Origin: Mariniphaga sp.
GTDB lineage: Bacteria > Bacteroidota > Bacteroidia > Bacteroidales > Prolixibacteraceae
DNA: 64,000 bases
NCBI GenBank assembly: GCA_025355585.1
Contig: JANXZJ010000079.1
Span: forward strand, 1-64,000
Direction of reading: 5' to 3'
The notes below the pieces were generated by a model. That model ran no database searches. It was not told the origin of the DNA and saw only the letters and a list, made by a program, of their open reading frames with translations. The position numbers and the translations under genes are program-made. This document shows positions 17,888 to 26,367 of the stretch, piece after piece (the first letter of the stretch is position 1; each line of letters begins with the position of its first letter).

Positions 17888-19026
17888 ATGAACTATTGGA
17901 AGACCGATATATTGAATATAGAAGAAAAATACGGGCATTTTCTGAAACTGTAATCAAACCTTTGGCAATTGCTCAGGATGAAAAGGAGGAATTTCCGCTT
18001 GAATTGGCTCAAAAAATGGGAAAGGCGGGATTGTTTGGAATCACGCTTTCTGAAAAATATGGTGGGCAGGGTTTGGACTACCTCTCATATATTATTGCCG
18101 TTGAAGAGATTGCACGCATCGACAGCTCTCCTGCAGCGACTGTTTCCGCTCACAATTCATTAGGAATTTTCCCAATTTACACCTACGGAACCGAAGAGCA
18201 ACGCATTAATTACCTTCCGGGACTTTGCACGGGTGAGAACCTTTGGGCTTTCGGTCTTACTGAAAAAAATGCCGGTTCGGATGCTAAAGGAGTCGAAACA
18301 GAAGCAAAACTGACAGAAGGTCAATGGTTGATCAATGGATCTAAGATGTTCATAACCAACAGTTCTTCTTCTATTGCTTCGGGAATTACACTTCAGGCAA
18401 TTACAGGTGGGACAAATGGTAAAAAGGAGTTATCGGCCATTCTGGTCGATCGTAGCACACCTGGCTACTACGCAACACCCATCAAAGGAAAACTGATGTG
18501 GCGCGCTGTCGACAATGGCGAGCTCCGGTTCGAAAACTGTGTTGTTCCCAAAGAAAATCTGTTGGGCAATCGTGGTGACGGCATGAAAATCATGCTTTCA
18601 ACCCTTGACGGGGGAAGACTCTCAATTGCGGCTATTGGGCTTGGACTTGCACAGGGTGCTTTTGAAATGGCCGTTGAATACTCGAAAAAGCGGAAACAAT
18701 TTGGAAAAACATTATCAGAATTTCAGGCAATATCGTTTAAATTAGCCGAGATGTCGGTCAAAATTGAGCTTGCACGCAATACACTATACCACGCCTGCAG
18801 ATTAAAAGATGCCGGTTTGCCCTTTGCCAAACAAGCAGCCATCTCAAAACTTTATTGCTCCGAAATTGCACGTGAAGTGGCCGATGAGTCCCTTCAGGTT
18901 CATGGAGCATATGGATTGCTCCGGGAAAATCATATCGAACGGTTTTATCGCGATCAGCGATTGCTACAGATCGGCGAAGGGACTTCCGAGATACTTAAAA
19001 TGGTCATTTCGCGCCATATTTTATAG
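17884..19026 (+). CDS. Acyl-CoA dehydrogenase (isovaleryl-CoA role suggested by context)
   Basis: This 380-residue FAD enzyme forms the alpha,beta double bond of an acyl-CoA. The usual blocks are present: FGLTEKNAGSDAKG, MFITNSSSS, RKQFGKTLSEFQAISFKLAEM, VHGAYGLLRENHIERFYRDQRLLQIGEGTSEI. By position it should act on isovaleryl-CoA. However, the catalytic glutamate is in the short/medium-chain position (E365 in IGEGTSE). The site used by true isovaleryl-CoA dehydrogenases holds glycine (G244 in DGGRL, where they have DLERL). A butyryl-, isobutyryl- or 2-methylbutyryl-CoA enzyme is therefore equally possible from sequence. It overlaps the carboxylase gene by four bases. Confidence 0.87.
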   Translation: MNELLEDRYIEYRRKIRAFSETVIKPLAIAQDEKEEFPLELAQKMGKAGLFGITLSEKYGGQGLDYLSYIIAVEEIARIDSSPAATVSAHNSLGIFPIYTYGTEEQRINYLPGLCTGENLWAFGLTEKNAGSDAKGVETEAKLTEGQWLINGSKMFITNSSSSIASGITLQAITGGTNGKKELSAILVDRSTPGYYATPIKGKLMWRAVDNGELRFENCVVPKENLLGNRGDGMKIMLSTLDGGRLSIAAIGLGLAQGAFEMAVEYSKKRKQFGKTLSEFQAISFKLAEMSVKIELARNTLYHACRLKDAGLPFAKQAAISKLYCSEIAREVADESLQVHGAYGLLRENHIERFYRDQRLLQIGEGTSEILKMVISRHIL

Positions 19027-19044
19027 CATAATTTCTTAATTACC

Positions 19045-20100
19045 ATGGAAATATCTTATCAATCAGAAAAAAAGGATGATCAAGCGATTCCCGATATTTC
19101 AGAGCGAAAATCTGAACATATCAATCTTGCTCTTCAATCGCAAACTGTGATAAATGAATCGGATAACCGGTTTTATTATGAACCTATGATTTCAGGGTTT
19201 CCGGTAAATAAAACTATCCAAATCCCATTTGCCGGCAAAAAATTAAACGTTCCGATGTGGGTTTCAAGCATGACAGGTGGTCATCAGCTATCAGGCACCA
19301 TCAACCGCAATCTCGCGATGGCATGCAAAGAATTTGGAATGGGTATGGGATTAGGGTCGTGCAGAATGTTGCTTGACGAGGATACGTATTTCAGCGATTT
19401 CGATGTCCGTTCGATTATAGGTGACGATTTTCCACTATTTGCAAATCTGGGAATTGCCCAAATTGAGGAAATGGTCGAGAAAAATGAAACGGATAAAATC
19501 AGGCGTTTGATCGACCGTCTTAAAGCTGACGGACTGATTATCCATGTAAATCCTCTCCAGGAATGGGTTCAACCAGAGGGAAATACTATTCACAATCCTC
19601 CGGTTGATACCATCGAAAAGCTTTTAGAAAAAATTGATTTTCATTTAATTGTGAAGGAAGTCGGCCAGGGATTTGGTCCTCAGAGCCTCCGGCGATTGCT
19701 CCAGTTACCGCTTGCGGCAATTGAATTTGGTGCTTTTGGTGGGACCAATTTTTCGAAAGTTGAAATACAACGCAGTTCAATTCTCAGAAAAGAGTTGTAT
19801 CAGCCTTTTGTAAATATTGGTGTTACGGCCGAAGAGATGGTCGATTTGACAAATGAAATGATCCTTGACGGCGAAAAATTTGCCTGCAATCAACTTATTA
19901 TCTCAGGAGGAATCAAAAACTATCTGGATGGTTTTTACCTCACTGAAAAGTCAATTCTTCCCGCAATTTATGCGCAAGCATCAGTCTTTCTGAAATATAG
20001 CCAGGGTGATTATTCAGATTTACAACAATTTGTTACTTCCCAGATCGAGGGTTACCAGATGGCAAAAAGCTACTTGACTTTGAAAGAATCACGGCGTTAA
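19045..20100 (+). CDS. fni: Type 2 isopentenyl-diphosphate delta-isomerase
   Basis: This FMN- and NADPH-dependent TIM-barrel isomerase of 351 residues interconverts IPP and DMAPP. The start of the family core reads PMWVSSMTGGHQLSGTINRNLA, followed by GMGMGLGSCRMLL, LFANLGIAQ, HVNPLQEWVQPEGN (substrate loop) and IVKEVGQGFGPQSLR. The C-terminal phosphate-binding part IISGGIKNYLDG closes the FMN site. It begins 18 bases after the acyl-CoA dehydrogenase stop, which places the join between leucine breakdown and isoprenoid synthesis inside a single transcription direction with almost no gap. Confidence 0.92.
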   Translation: MEISYQSEKKDDQAIPDISERKSEHINLALQSQTVINESDNRFYYEPMISGFPVNKTIQIPFAGKKLNVPMWVSSMTGGHQLSGTINRNLAMACKEFGMGMGLGSCRMLLDEDTYFSDFDVRSIIGDDFPLFANLGIAQIEEMVEKNETDKIRRLIDRLKADGLIIHVNPLQEWVQPEGNTIHNPPVDTIEKLLEKIDFHLIVKEVGQGFGPQSLRRLLQLPLAAIEFGAFGGTNFSKVEIQRSSILRKELYQPFVNIGVTAEEMVDLTNEMILDGEKFACNQLIISGGIKNYLDGFYLTEKSILPAIYAQASVFLKYSQGDYSDLQQFVTSQIEGYQMAKSYLTLKESRR

Positions 20101-20201
20101 GGCATTTGCTGGAATAGTCATCAGTTAAGCTGGAATAAATGTAATCGCATGATTTTCTGTCGGCAAATAGTTTTAATCCTAAAATATTAAATATCATACA
20201 A

Positions 20202-21518
20202 ATGGGATTCATTTCCGGGTTTTCTAAATTTAACCGATCTCAAAGGATTGACTTTATCGTTCAAAATACCGCTCTGAATGGCTCAGAGGCTCATGATTTT
20301 GATGATTACGATTCACCGGACGGAAATCAACAACGGATATACAGCGAAATGATTGAGAATTACGTTGGAAATTTTCCGGTTCCTATGGGTGTAGTCACGA
20401 ATATGCTTATCAATGGTGAAACATATATTGTACCGTTTGTGACTGAAGAGAGTTCCGTAATAGCTGCGGCATCGAAAGCAGCCAAATTCTGGGCCAAACG
20501 AGGCGGATTTAAGGCAACTGTACTTGGAGTGATCAAAAAGGGGCAGGTTCATTTTACATGGAATGGCAAACAGCAATTAATTAAGGAGTTATTCCCGGTA
20601 ATCCGAGAAAAATTATTCGAAGCAACACAGGCACTTACCGAAAAAATGAGACAAAGAGGCGGTGGTATTACCGCTATTCATCTCATCGATAAAACGCAAG
20701 AACTACCTGATTATTACCAGGTAGATGTTTCGTTCGAAACGGCCGATGCAATGGGGGCCAATTTCATTAACTCTTGTCTTGAAAAAATATCCTTTGCATT
20801 GCAGGATATCAGTGAATTAAATTCTGATGAATGCCGCGTTGAAATAATTATGGCAATCCTCTCCAATTATACGCCGGAGTGCTTTGTCCGATGTTGGGTG
20901 GAATGTCCTGTCGAAAAGCTTGAAGGGTGGAACAAAGCGTTATCATACAAATCTTTCGCAACGAAGTTTAAACAATCAGTTGATATTGCCAACATCGATG
21001 TTTCGAGGGCTGCGACGCATAATAAAGGGATTTTCAATGGAATAGATGCAGTGCTTTTAGCCACGGGCAACGACTGGAGGGCGACTTCAGCATCCGCCCA
21101 TGCATATGCCTCAAGAAACGGAAAATACACCGGGCTAACGACCCTTACGCTGACTGAAAAATCATTTATATATGAGTTGGAACTTCCAATGGCACTTGGA
21201 ACCGTTGGTGGTATCACCGGAATTCATCCCACTGTGAAAAATTCGCTTGCCATTCTGAAATATCCCGATGCAAGAAAACTGATGATGATTGCAGCTGCTT
21301 CGGGGCTCGCAAGCAATTTTGGGGCAATCGCATCGCTGATAACAACCGGAATTCAGGCAGGACACATGAAGATGCACCTGTCAAATATTCTTAACCAATT
21401 AAATATTAATTTTTTGGAATCTGATATTGTCCGAAATTATTTTTCAGATAAGGCAATTTCATACAATGCAGTGGAAGAATTTATTCAGAAAATGAGGAAG
21501 AAAAATGAATTTACCTGA
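20202..21518 (+). CDS. mvaA: Hydroxymethylglutaryl-CoA reductase, class II
   Basis: This 438-residue class II (Pseudomonas mevalonii/Staphylococcus type) HMG-CoA reductase reduces HMG-CoA to mevalonate. It begins with ENYVGNFPVPMGVVTN and carries the expected catalytic residues: the glutamate in VTEESSVIAAASKAAKFW (about E82), K275 in HNKGIFNGIDA, D291 in GNDWRA (16 residues later, as in P. mevalonii), and a histidine in AGHMKMHLSNI (about H388). Class II enzymes serve both synthesis and breakdown of mevalonate. The downstream kinases and decarboxylase argue for synthesis. The gene overlaps the following kinase gene by 14 bases. Confidence 0.94.
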   Translation: MGFISGFSKFNRSQRIDFIVQNTALNGSEAHDFDDYDSPDGNQQRIYSEMIENYVGNFPVPMGVVTNMLINGETYIVPFVTEESSVIAAASKAAKFWAKRGGFKATVLGVIKKGQVHFTWNGKQQLIKELFPVIREKLFEATQALTEKMRQRGGGITAIHLIDKTQELPDYYQVDVSFETADAMGANFINSCLEKISFALQDISELNSDECRVEIIMAILSNYTPECFVRCWVECPVEKLEGWNKALSYKSFATKFKQSVDIANIDVSRAATHNKGIFNGIDAVLLATGNDWRATSASAHAYASRNGKYTGLTTLTLTEKSFIYELELPMALGTVGGITGIHPTVKNSLAILKYPDARKLMMIAAASGLASNFGAIASLITTGIQAGHMKMHLSNILNQLNINFLESDIVRNYFSDKAISYNAVEEFIQKMRKKNEFT

Positions 21519-22449
21519 GATCAAATCATTTGAATCGCGCGCAAAATTAATGATATCGGGCGAGTACCTGGTTCTTAAAGGTGCGCTCTCGCTCTCAGTA
21601 CCTCTGCGATTTGGACAGAAAATGACAGTTAAAGAAAATGATGGAACTCATTCAGTAAAATGGAAATCAATGATTAACAATGATTTTTGGTTTAACACGA
21701 CGCTACTCCTCCCCGACTTTCGGATTTCGGAAACAAATCATCCGGAACTGTCAGAAACGATCCTGAGAATATTGGTTGCTGCAAAGTCTTTGAATTCCAA
21801 GTTTTTGGAATCGAAATATGAATACAAGGTGGATTCGGTAATAGATTTCAATCCTCTTTGGGGACTCGGTTCGAGCAGTTCTTTGATTTCAAATATCGCC
21901 TATTGGGCTGAATGTGACCCATTCAAACTTAATTATCAGATATTTAATGGATCAGGTTATGATATTGCCTGTGCAAGATCATCCACTCCTGTTATTTATG
22001 AACTTAAAGCTGGTCAACCCTTTTACCGCAAAGCTCATTTTTATCCTTTGTTTCATAAACAGCTCTATTTCGTTTACCAGAATCATAAGCAAAACACGAA
22101 AGCGAGTATCCAAAAATTGGACATGTCCAATATTCATTCAAAGGATATTAGTAACATTTCCAATCTGACAATTGAGATGGAAAACACAACCGATCTTAAA
22201 GCTTTTCAGTTCCAAATTGATCAACATGAAGAATTAATCGGCCATTTGATTCAGCAAAAACCAATCAAAGCCCATCTTTTCAATGATTTCACCGGATCGG
22301 TGAAGTCGCTTGGAGCCTGGGGCGGCGATTTTATTCTGGCAGCCTCATCAGAACCTGAGGATTATATATTTAAGTATTTCAAGGATAAGAATTTAAATAC
22401 GATATTTCGTTACGATGAAATCGTATTTTCAGAAAAAATAAAAAGATAA
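21505..22449 (+). CDS. GYDIA-family GHMP kinase (candidate phosphomevalonate kinase)
   Basis: This 314-residue kinase belongs to the GHMP superfamily, in the subgroup named after its GYDIA motif (residues 151-155). The first family motif is AKLMISGEYLVLKGALSLSVP and the phosphate loop is PLWGLGSSSSL (117 on). The C-terminal GAWGGDFILA fits the third GHMP motif. No bench function is known to me for this subgroup. It sits between HMG-CoA reductase and diphosphomevalonate decarboxylase, and a separate mevalonate kinase follows, so phosphomevalonate kinase is the missing step it could fill. The overlap with mvaA and the four-base gap to mvaD imply tight co-expression. Confidence 0.82.
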   Translation: MNLPEIKSFESRAKLMISGEYLVLKGALSLSVPLRFGQKMTVKENDGTHSVKWKSMINNDFWFNTTLLLPDFRISETNHPELSETILRILVAAKSLNSKFLESKYEYKVDSVIDFNPLWGLGSSSSLISNIAYWAECDPFKLNYQIFNGSGYDIACARSSTPVIYELKAGQPFYRKAHFYPLFHKQLYFVYQNHKQNTKASIQKLDMSNIHSKDISNISNLTIEMENTTDLKAFQFQIDQHEELIGHLIQQKPIKAHLFNDFTGSVKSLGAWGGDFILAASSEPEDYIFKYFKDKNLNTIFRYDEIVFSEKIKR

Positions 22450-22453
22450 ACCA

Positions 22454-23521
22454 ATGAGCGAAGACGTTATAAATATCAGATGGAGAGCCCCTTCGAATAT
22501 CGCACTTATTAAATACTGGGGTAAAAGGGCGCATCAGCTTCCGGATAATGGTTCACTAAGCATTACGCTGGATAAGACATCATCAACCACCTCCCTGTCA
22601 TTCAAAAAGAAACAAAGAGCCGAGAAAAATATCAGTTTTGAATACTATTTTCATGGGAATCGTCATCTTCAATTCGAAAAAAAAACGGAGACGGTACTTA
22701 ATTATTTGATCCCTAAAATGCCATTTCTAACTGATTATGAACTTGTTTTTCAAAGTGAGAATAACTTTCCCCATTCTGTTGGCATCGCCTCGTCAGCCTC
22801 ATCGATGAGTGCATTGGCGCTTTGCCTGGTAAGCATGGAGGAAATTGTCAAACGGAAGAAGCTTAGTAAAGACAATTTTTTTCAAAGAGCTTCCTTTATT
22901 GCCAGAATGGGCTCAGGTAGCGCTTCCCGGTCGGTTTTCGGAGGTATTGTGACCTGGGGTAATATTCCATTCATTGACCCTTCATCAGATGAGTATGCCA
23001 CCCCATTACCTTTACCAAACGAAAGCAGGCTTCATCTGCTGATGGATATTATTCTGATTGTTAGTTCCAAAGAAAAAGCCGTGTCGAGTACAACTGGTCA
23101 TGCACTCATGAATGATCATCCCTTCCGGCAAGGGAGAATATCGCAGGCGAACAGCAACATACGCAACCTGATTGATGCAATTCGCAAAGATAATTATAAA
23201 CTTATAGGCACAATTGCTGAAAATGAAGCTCTTTCGCTCCACGCTTTGTTGATGACCTCCGCACCCGACGGATTATTACTAAAGCCCAATACATTGAATA
23301 TTATTGACGCGGTGAAACAATTCAGAAAGAAAACCGGGCTTGATTTATTCTTTACGATAGATGCAGGACCAAACGTTCACCTGATCTATTTTGAAGATCA
23401 GCGGGAACTTGTGCTTCCTTTTGTTCAGAATACGCTCGCTCAATTTTGCGAAGATGGCCGATGGATCGATGACAGGATAGGAAGCGGACCACAGCTCCTT
23501 ACCTCTGAAACTAAATTTTAG
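22454..23521 (+). CDS. mvaD: Diphosphomevalonate decarboxylase
   Basis: This 355-residue GHMP-fold enzyme makes IPP from diphosphomevalonate with ATP. Recognisable pieces are RAPSNIALIKYWGKR (active-site lysine/tyrosine segment), LPDNGSLSITLD, the nucleotide loop SVGIASSASSMSALAL, ARMGSGSASRSVFGGIVTWG, and the catalytic-aspartate segment FTIDAGPNVHL. The length is slightly above the bacterial norm and the protein looks complete. It lies between two other GHMP kinase genes, one base before mevalonate kinase. Confidence 0.94.
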   Translation: MSEDVINIRWRAPSNIALIKYWGKRAHQLPDNGSLSITLDKTSSTTSLSFKKKQRAEKNISFEYYFHGNRHLQFEKKTETVLNYLIPKMPFLTDYELVFQSENNFPHSVGIASSASSMSALALCLVSMEEIVKRKKLSKDNFFQRASFIARMGSGSASRSVFGGIVTWGNIPFIDPSSDEYATPLPLPNESRLHLLMDIILIVSSKEKAVSSTTGHALMNDHPFRQGRISQANSNIRNLIDAIRKDNYKLIGTIAENEALSLHALLMTSAPDGLLLKPNTLNIIDAVKQFRKKTGLDLFFTIDAGPNVHLIYFEDQRELVLPFVQNTLAQFCEDGRWIDDRIGSGPQLLTSETKF

Positions 23522-23522
23522 T

Positions 23523-24443
23523 ATGAGCTATCCTGCCAAAATACTTTTGTTCGGAGAATATGGCATTATACTGAATTCAATGGCATTAGCAATTCCTCAC
23601 CCACGATTTTCGGGGCAATTCCGATGGTCAGACTCATCAGCTGAAAACCCTTTGCTTACAGCAATTGAATCAAACAAGGAGTTAAAAAACCTGTTTGCCT
23701 TTTTGAAAAACAAAGCGGAAAAATTCCAGTCGCTTAATCTTAATCTATTTGAAGATGAAGTAAATAAAGGATTGTACTTCGATTCTTCGGTACCCATCGG
23801 TTCCGGTCTGGGAAGTTCCGGAGCTCTTACAGCAGCAACTTATGAACGCTACGTAAAACAAGTCTCACAAAATGATTATCAATTCCTTAAAGCAGAACTT
23901 GGAGCAATCGAGTCCTTTTTTCACGGTAAAAGTTCGGGTTTCGATCCGCTGATATCCTACCTGAAAAGACCAGTATTGATTGATAACCATTCATCTGTTA
24001 TTACCGGTTTCGACCTGACCCATTTTTTTAATAACTACACACTTTTTCTGGTCAATACAAATTCGAATGGGGATACTGGGGCGTTGGTCAGTTATTTTTT
24101 GGAAAATTACAAAAACCATGATTTTAAAGATAGTATTGATAATGAATATATTCCGCTTGTCAATGAGGTTATCGGATCCGTTATTAATAATGACTTTGAC
24201 TCTTTAGACGAATTAATTGCGCGTTATTCTGAATTTCAACTGGCACACTTCGGGGCAATGGTACCAATTAAGATGAGAAAATATTTTGAACATGGAATCG
24301 AAAGTGGTGACTTTTATCTAAAACTTTGTGGGTCAGGAGGTGGAGGATATATGCTAGGTCTGGCAACCAACCGTTTAAGAGCAGAGTTTTATTTTAATTT
24401 AAACCATCTTGAATACATGGTTGTTAATCATTCAGAACTGTAA
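23523..24443 (+). CDS. mvk: Mevalonate kinase
   Basis: This 306-residue GHMP kinase phosphorylates mevalonate. The N-terminal motif is PAKILLFGEYGIILNSMALAIP, the phosphate loop is SSVPIGSGLGSSGALTAATY, the catalytic-aspartate region is FHGKSSGFDPLISYL, and motif 3 is LKLCGSGGGGYMLGLA. Together these fit mevalonate kinase better than galactokinase or homoserine kinase. It is the third consecutive GHMP-fold gene and starts one base after mvaD. The order reductase, GYDIA kinase, decarboxylase, mevalonate kinase is compact and complete apart from HMG-CoA synthase. Confidence 0.87.
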   Translation: MSYPAKILLFGEYGIILNSMALAIPHPRFSGQFRWSDSSAENPLLTAIESNKELKNLFAFLKNKAEKFQSLNLNLFEDEVNKGLYFDSSVPIGSGLGSSGALTAATYERYVKQVSQNDYQFLKAELGAIESFFHGKSSGFDPLISYLKRPVLIDNHSSVITGFDLTHFFNNYTLFLVNTNSNGDTGALVSYFLENYKNHDFKDSIDNEYIPLVNEVIGSVINNDFDSLDELIARYSEFQLAHFGAMVPIKMRKYFEHGIESGDFYLKLCGSGGGGYMLGLATNRLRAEFYFNLNHLEYMVVNHSEL

Positions 24444-24489
24444 AATATCATTTTCAGGTTCTTCATTTAACTTTAATAAATTAACTTTC

Positions 24490-25425
24490 ATGCAAAATCC
24501 CAATAAAATAGTAATCTGGCTCAATCAAATAAGAGCCAACTTCCTGGTCCTTGCGGCACTTTTAGTAGCAATCGGCATTGCATTAGCCTTTAAATATTTA
24601 CCTGATGGCAGCACCATCAGCTGGTTAAATATCTCACTGGTTTTGATTGGTTCAGTACTTGCCCATACCTCGGTGAACCTTTTCAACGAATACTCTGACC
24701 ATTTGACAGGGATTGATAAAAACACGCAGCGAACTCCTTTCAGTGGCGGTAGCGGAATGATCAAATCAGGGTTCACGAAACCGTCATCGGTACTTGCTGC
24801 TGCCATTACGACACTGCTGATTTCCGGTGCGATCGGAATCTACTTCGGCATTACTGCGCACTGGACTGTGTTTCTCATTATGATGGTCGGCGCATTTTCA
24901 ATAGTGGCTTATACACCATTGCTGACGAAATTTATGCTTGGTGAGCTTTTTTCAGGATTAACACTTGGTACGCTTGTCGTTTTAGGGACGTTTATCGCGC
25001 TAACTGCCAGACCGGGACAGTCTTTCGTATCGTTGCTACCATTTGAGGTGATCATGATCTCCATTCCGCCCGGCATATTAACTTCACTGCTTCTGTTGCT
25101 AAATCAATTTCCCGATGCAGAAGCCGATAAAAAAGGAGGGCGAAAACACCTGGTTATCAAGCTAGGAGCCCAAAAGGCAGCTTATGTATATACGGCTGGT
25201 GTCGTCGCAACTTTTGTAATCATCCTATTGCTTCCGCTGACGGGGGTTTCTTCCTTCTGGCTTTATTTGGGTCTGCTTCCTTTGCCTTTTGTGATCAAAG
25301 CAACTGCGACGGCACTTCAGTTTAATAACAATATGGAGAAGCTCGTTCCTGCACTTGGAGCGAATATTGTAACAGTTTTACTAACAGATGCCTTGCTTGC
25401 AGTTTCAATATTTCTGACTTTATAA
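24490..25425 (+). CDS. UbiA-family prenyltransferase (MenA-like)
   Basis: This integral membrane prenyltransferase of 312 residues has about eight or nine hydrophobic helices. The two Mg2+/diphosphate-binding motifs are NLFNEYSDHLTGID (first Asp-rich motif) and LLNQFPDAEADKKGGRKHL (second). It resembles 1,4-dihydroxy-2-naphthoate prenyltransferase, the menaquinone enzyme, but other aromatic acceptors are possible and no other men gene is near. It would consume the polyprenyl diphosphate derived from the upstream mevalonate genes. The ATG at 24490 opens with MQNPNKIVIWLNQIRANFL. A start 27 codons earlier would overlap mvk and adds a sequence without family character. Confidence 0.82.
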   Translation: MQNPNKIVIWLNQIRANFLVLAALLVAIGIALAFKYLPDGSTISWLNISLVLIGSVLAHTSVNLFNEYSDHLTGIDKNTQRTPFSGGSGMIKSGFTKPSSVLAAAITTLLISGAIGIYFGITAHWTVFLIMMVGAFSIVAYTPLLTKFMLGELFSGLTLGTLVVLGTFIALTARPGQSFVSLLPFEVIMISIPPGILTSLLLLLNQFPDAEADKKGGRKHLVIKLGAQKAAYVYTAGVVATFVIILLLPLTGVSSFWLYLGLLPLPFVIKATATALQFNNNMEKLVPALGANIVTVLLTDALLAVSIFLTL

Positions 25426-25502
25426 AATCTCTGATCCATTTTAGAAGTTTAAAATCAGTTGGAACCGGTAAACAAACGTTAAGCATCTTCTTCAGATATT
25501 TT

Positions 25503-26357
25503 ATGACTACACATACGCGAAGATTACCTGATTGGATGAAGACTCCTCTCCCGTCAGGAAATGATTATATTACAGTTAAGAACCTGGCAGCCAAACAGCA
25601 ACTTAATACAATCTGTGTAAGCGGTAATTGCCCGAATAAAGCCGAATGTTGGGGAGCCTCCACAGCCAGTTTTATGATTCTGGGTGAAAAATGTACCCGA
25701 AACTGCCGTTTTTGCGATGTAAAGAATATGATCCCCGATCAGGTTGATATGGAGGAGCCATATCGATTGGCTGAGACAATTCAGGCGCTTAAGATTAAAC
25801 ACTGTGTGATCACATCAGTTACGCGCGACGATCTCGAAGATGGCGGATCGGCGTTCTGGGCATTTACAATTAAGACACTGAAAGAGGTAAATCCTGGTAT
25901 TACAATCGAGACATTAATTCCCGATTTCTATGCAAGGCCAGAACTAATTCAAAAAGTGATTGATGCCAAACCTGAGGTTATCTCGCATAACATGGAAACT
26001 GTCCGCAGACTCACCCCAAAAGTGAGGGATGTGGCGCGTTACGACCGGAGTTTAAAAGTGATTCAGATCATCGCCAATTCCGGAATTGTGGCAAAATCGG
26101 GAATTATGGTGGGTTTGGGTGAAACTGAAAGCGAAGTTTTCGAAACGATGGACGATCTGCTTCAAGCAGGTTGTAAAGTGTTGACAATTGGACAATATCT
26201 TCAGCCATCGCCCCATCATCTTAAAATTGAAGAATTTGTGAAACCGGCAGTCTTTATTAAATACCGTGAAGCTGCACTCGAAAAAGGGTTTAGTATGGTC
26301 GAAAGCAGTCCGTTGGTACGTTCTTCTTATCGTGCAGAAAGACATATCCACGCTTAA
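25503..26357 (+). CDS. lipA: Lipoyl synthase
   Basis: This radical SAM enzyme of 284 residues inserts two sulfurs into octanoyl groups on lipoyl domains. Both iron-sulfur clusters are visible: the auxiliary cluster cysteines C38, C43 and C49 in CVSGNCPNKAEC and the radical SAM cysteines C64, C68 and C71 in CTRNCRFC. The C-terminal RSSY serine ligand segment is present as VRSSYRAE. It would serve the 2-oxoacid dehydrogenase E2 proteins, including SucB encoded at 45.4 kb and the unseen partner of the fused E1. It is followed after ten bases by the flavin reductase gene. Confidence 0.97.
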   Translation: MTTHTRRLPDWMKTPLPSGNDYITVKNLAAKQQLNTICVSGNCPNKAECWGASTASFMILGEKCTRNCRFCDVKNMIPDQVDMEEPYRLAETIQALKIKHCVITSVTRDDLEDGGSAFWAFTIKTLKEVNPGITIETLIPDFYARPELIQKVIDAKPEVISHNMETVRRLTPKVRDVARYDRSLKVIQIIANSGIVAKSGIMVGLGETESEVFETMDDLLQAGCKVLTIGQYLQPSPHHLKIEEFVKPAVFIKYREAALEKGFSMVESSPLVRSSYRAERHIHA

Positions 26358-26367
26358 TTAATTGAAA

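Noticed and set aside
25431-25458. Hairpin between the prenyltransferase and lipA (CTGAT...TTTA / TAAAATCAG)
   Set aside because: It has a four-base bulge and no T run, so it does not qualify as a terminator.
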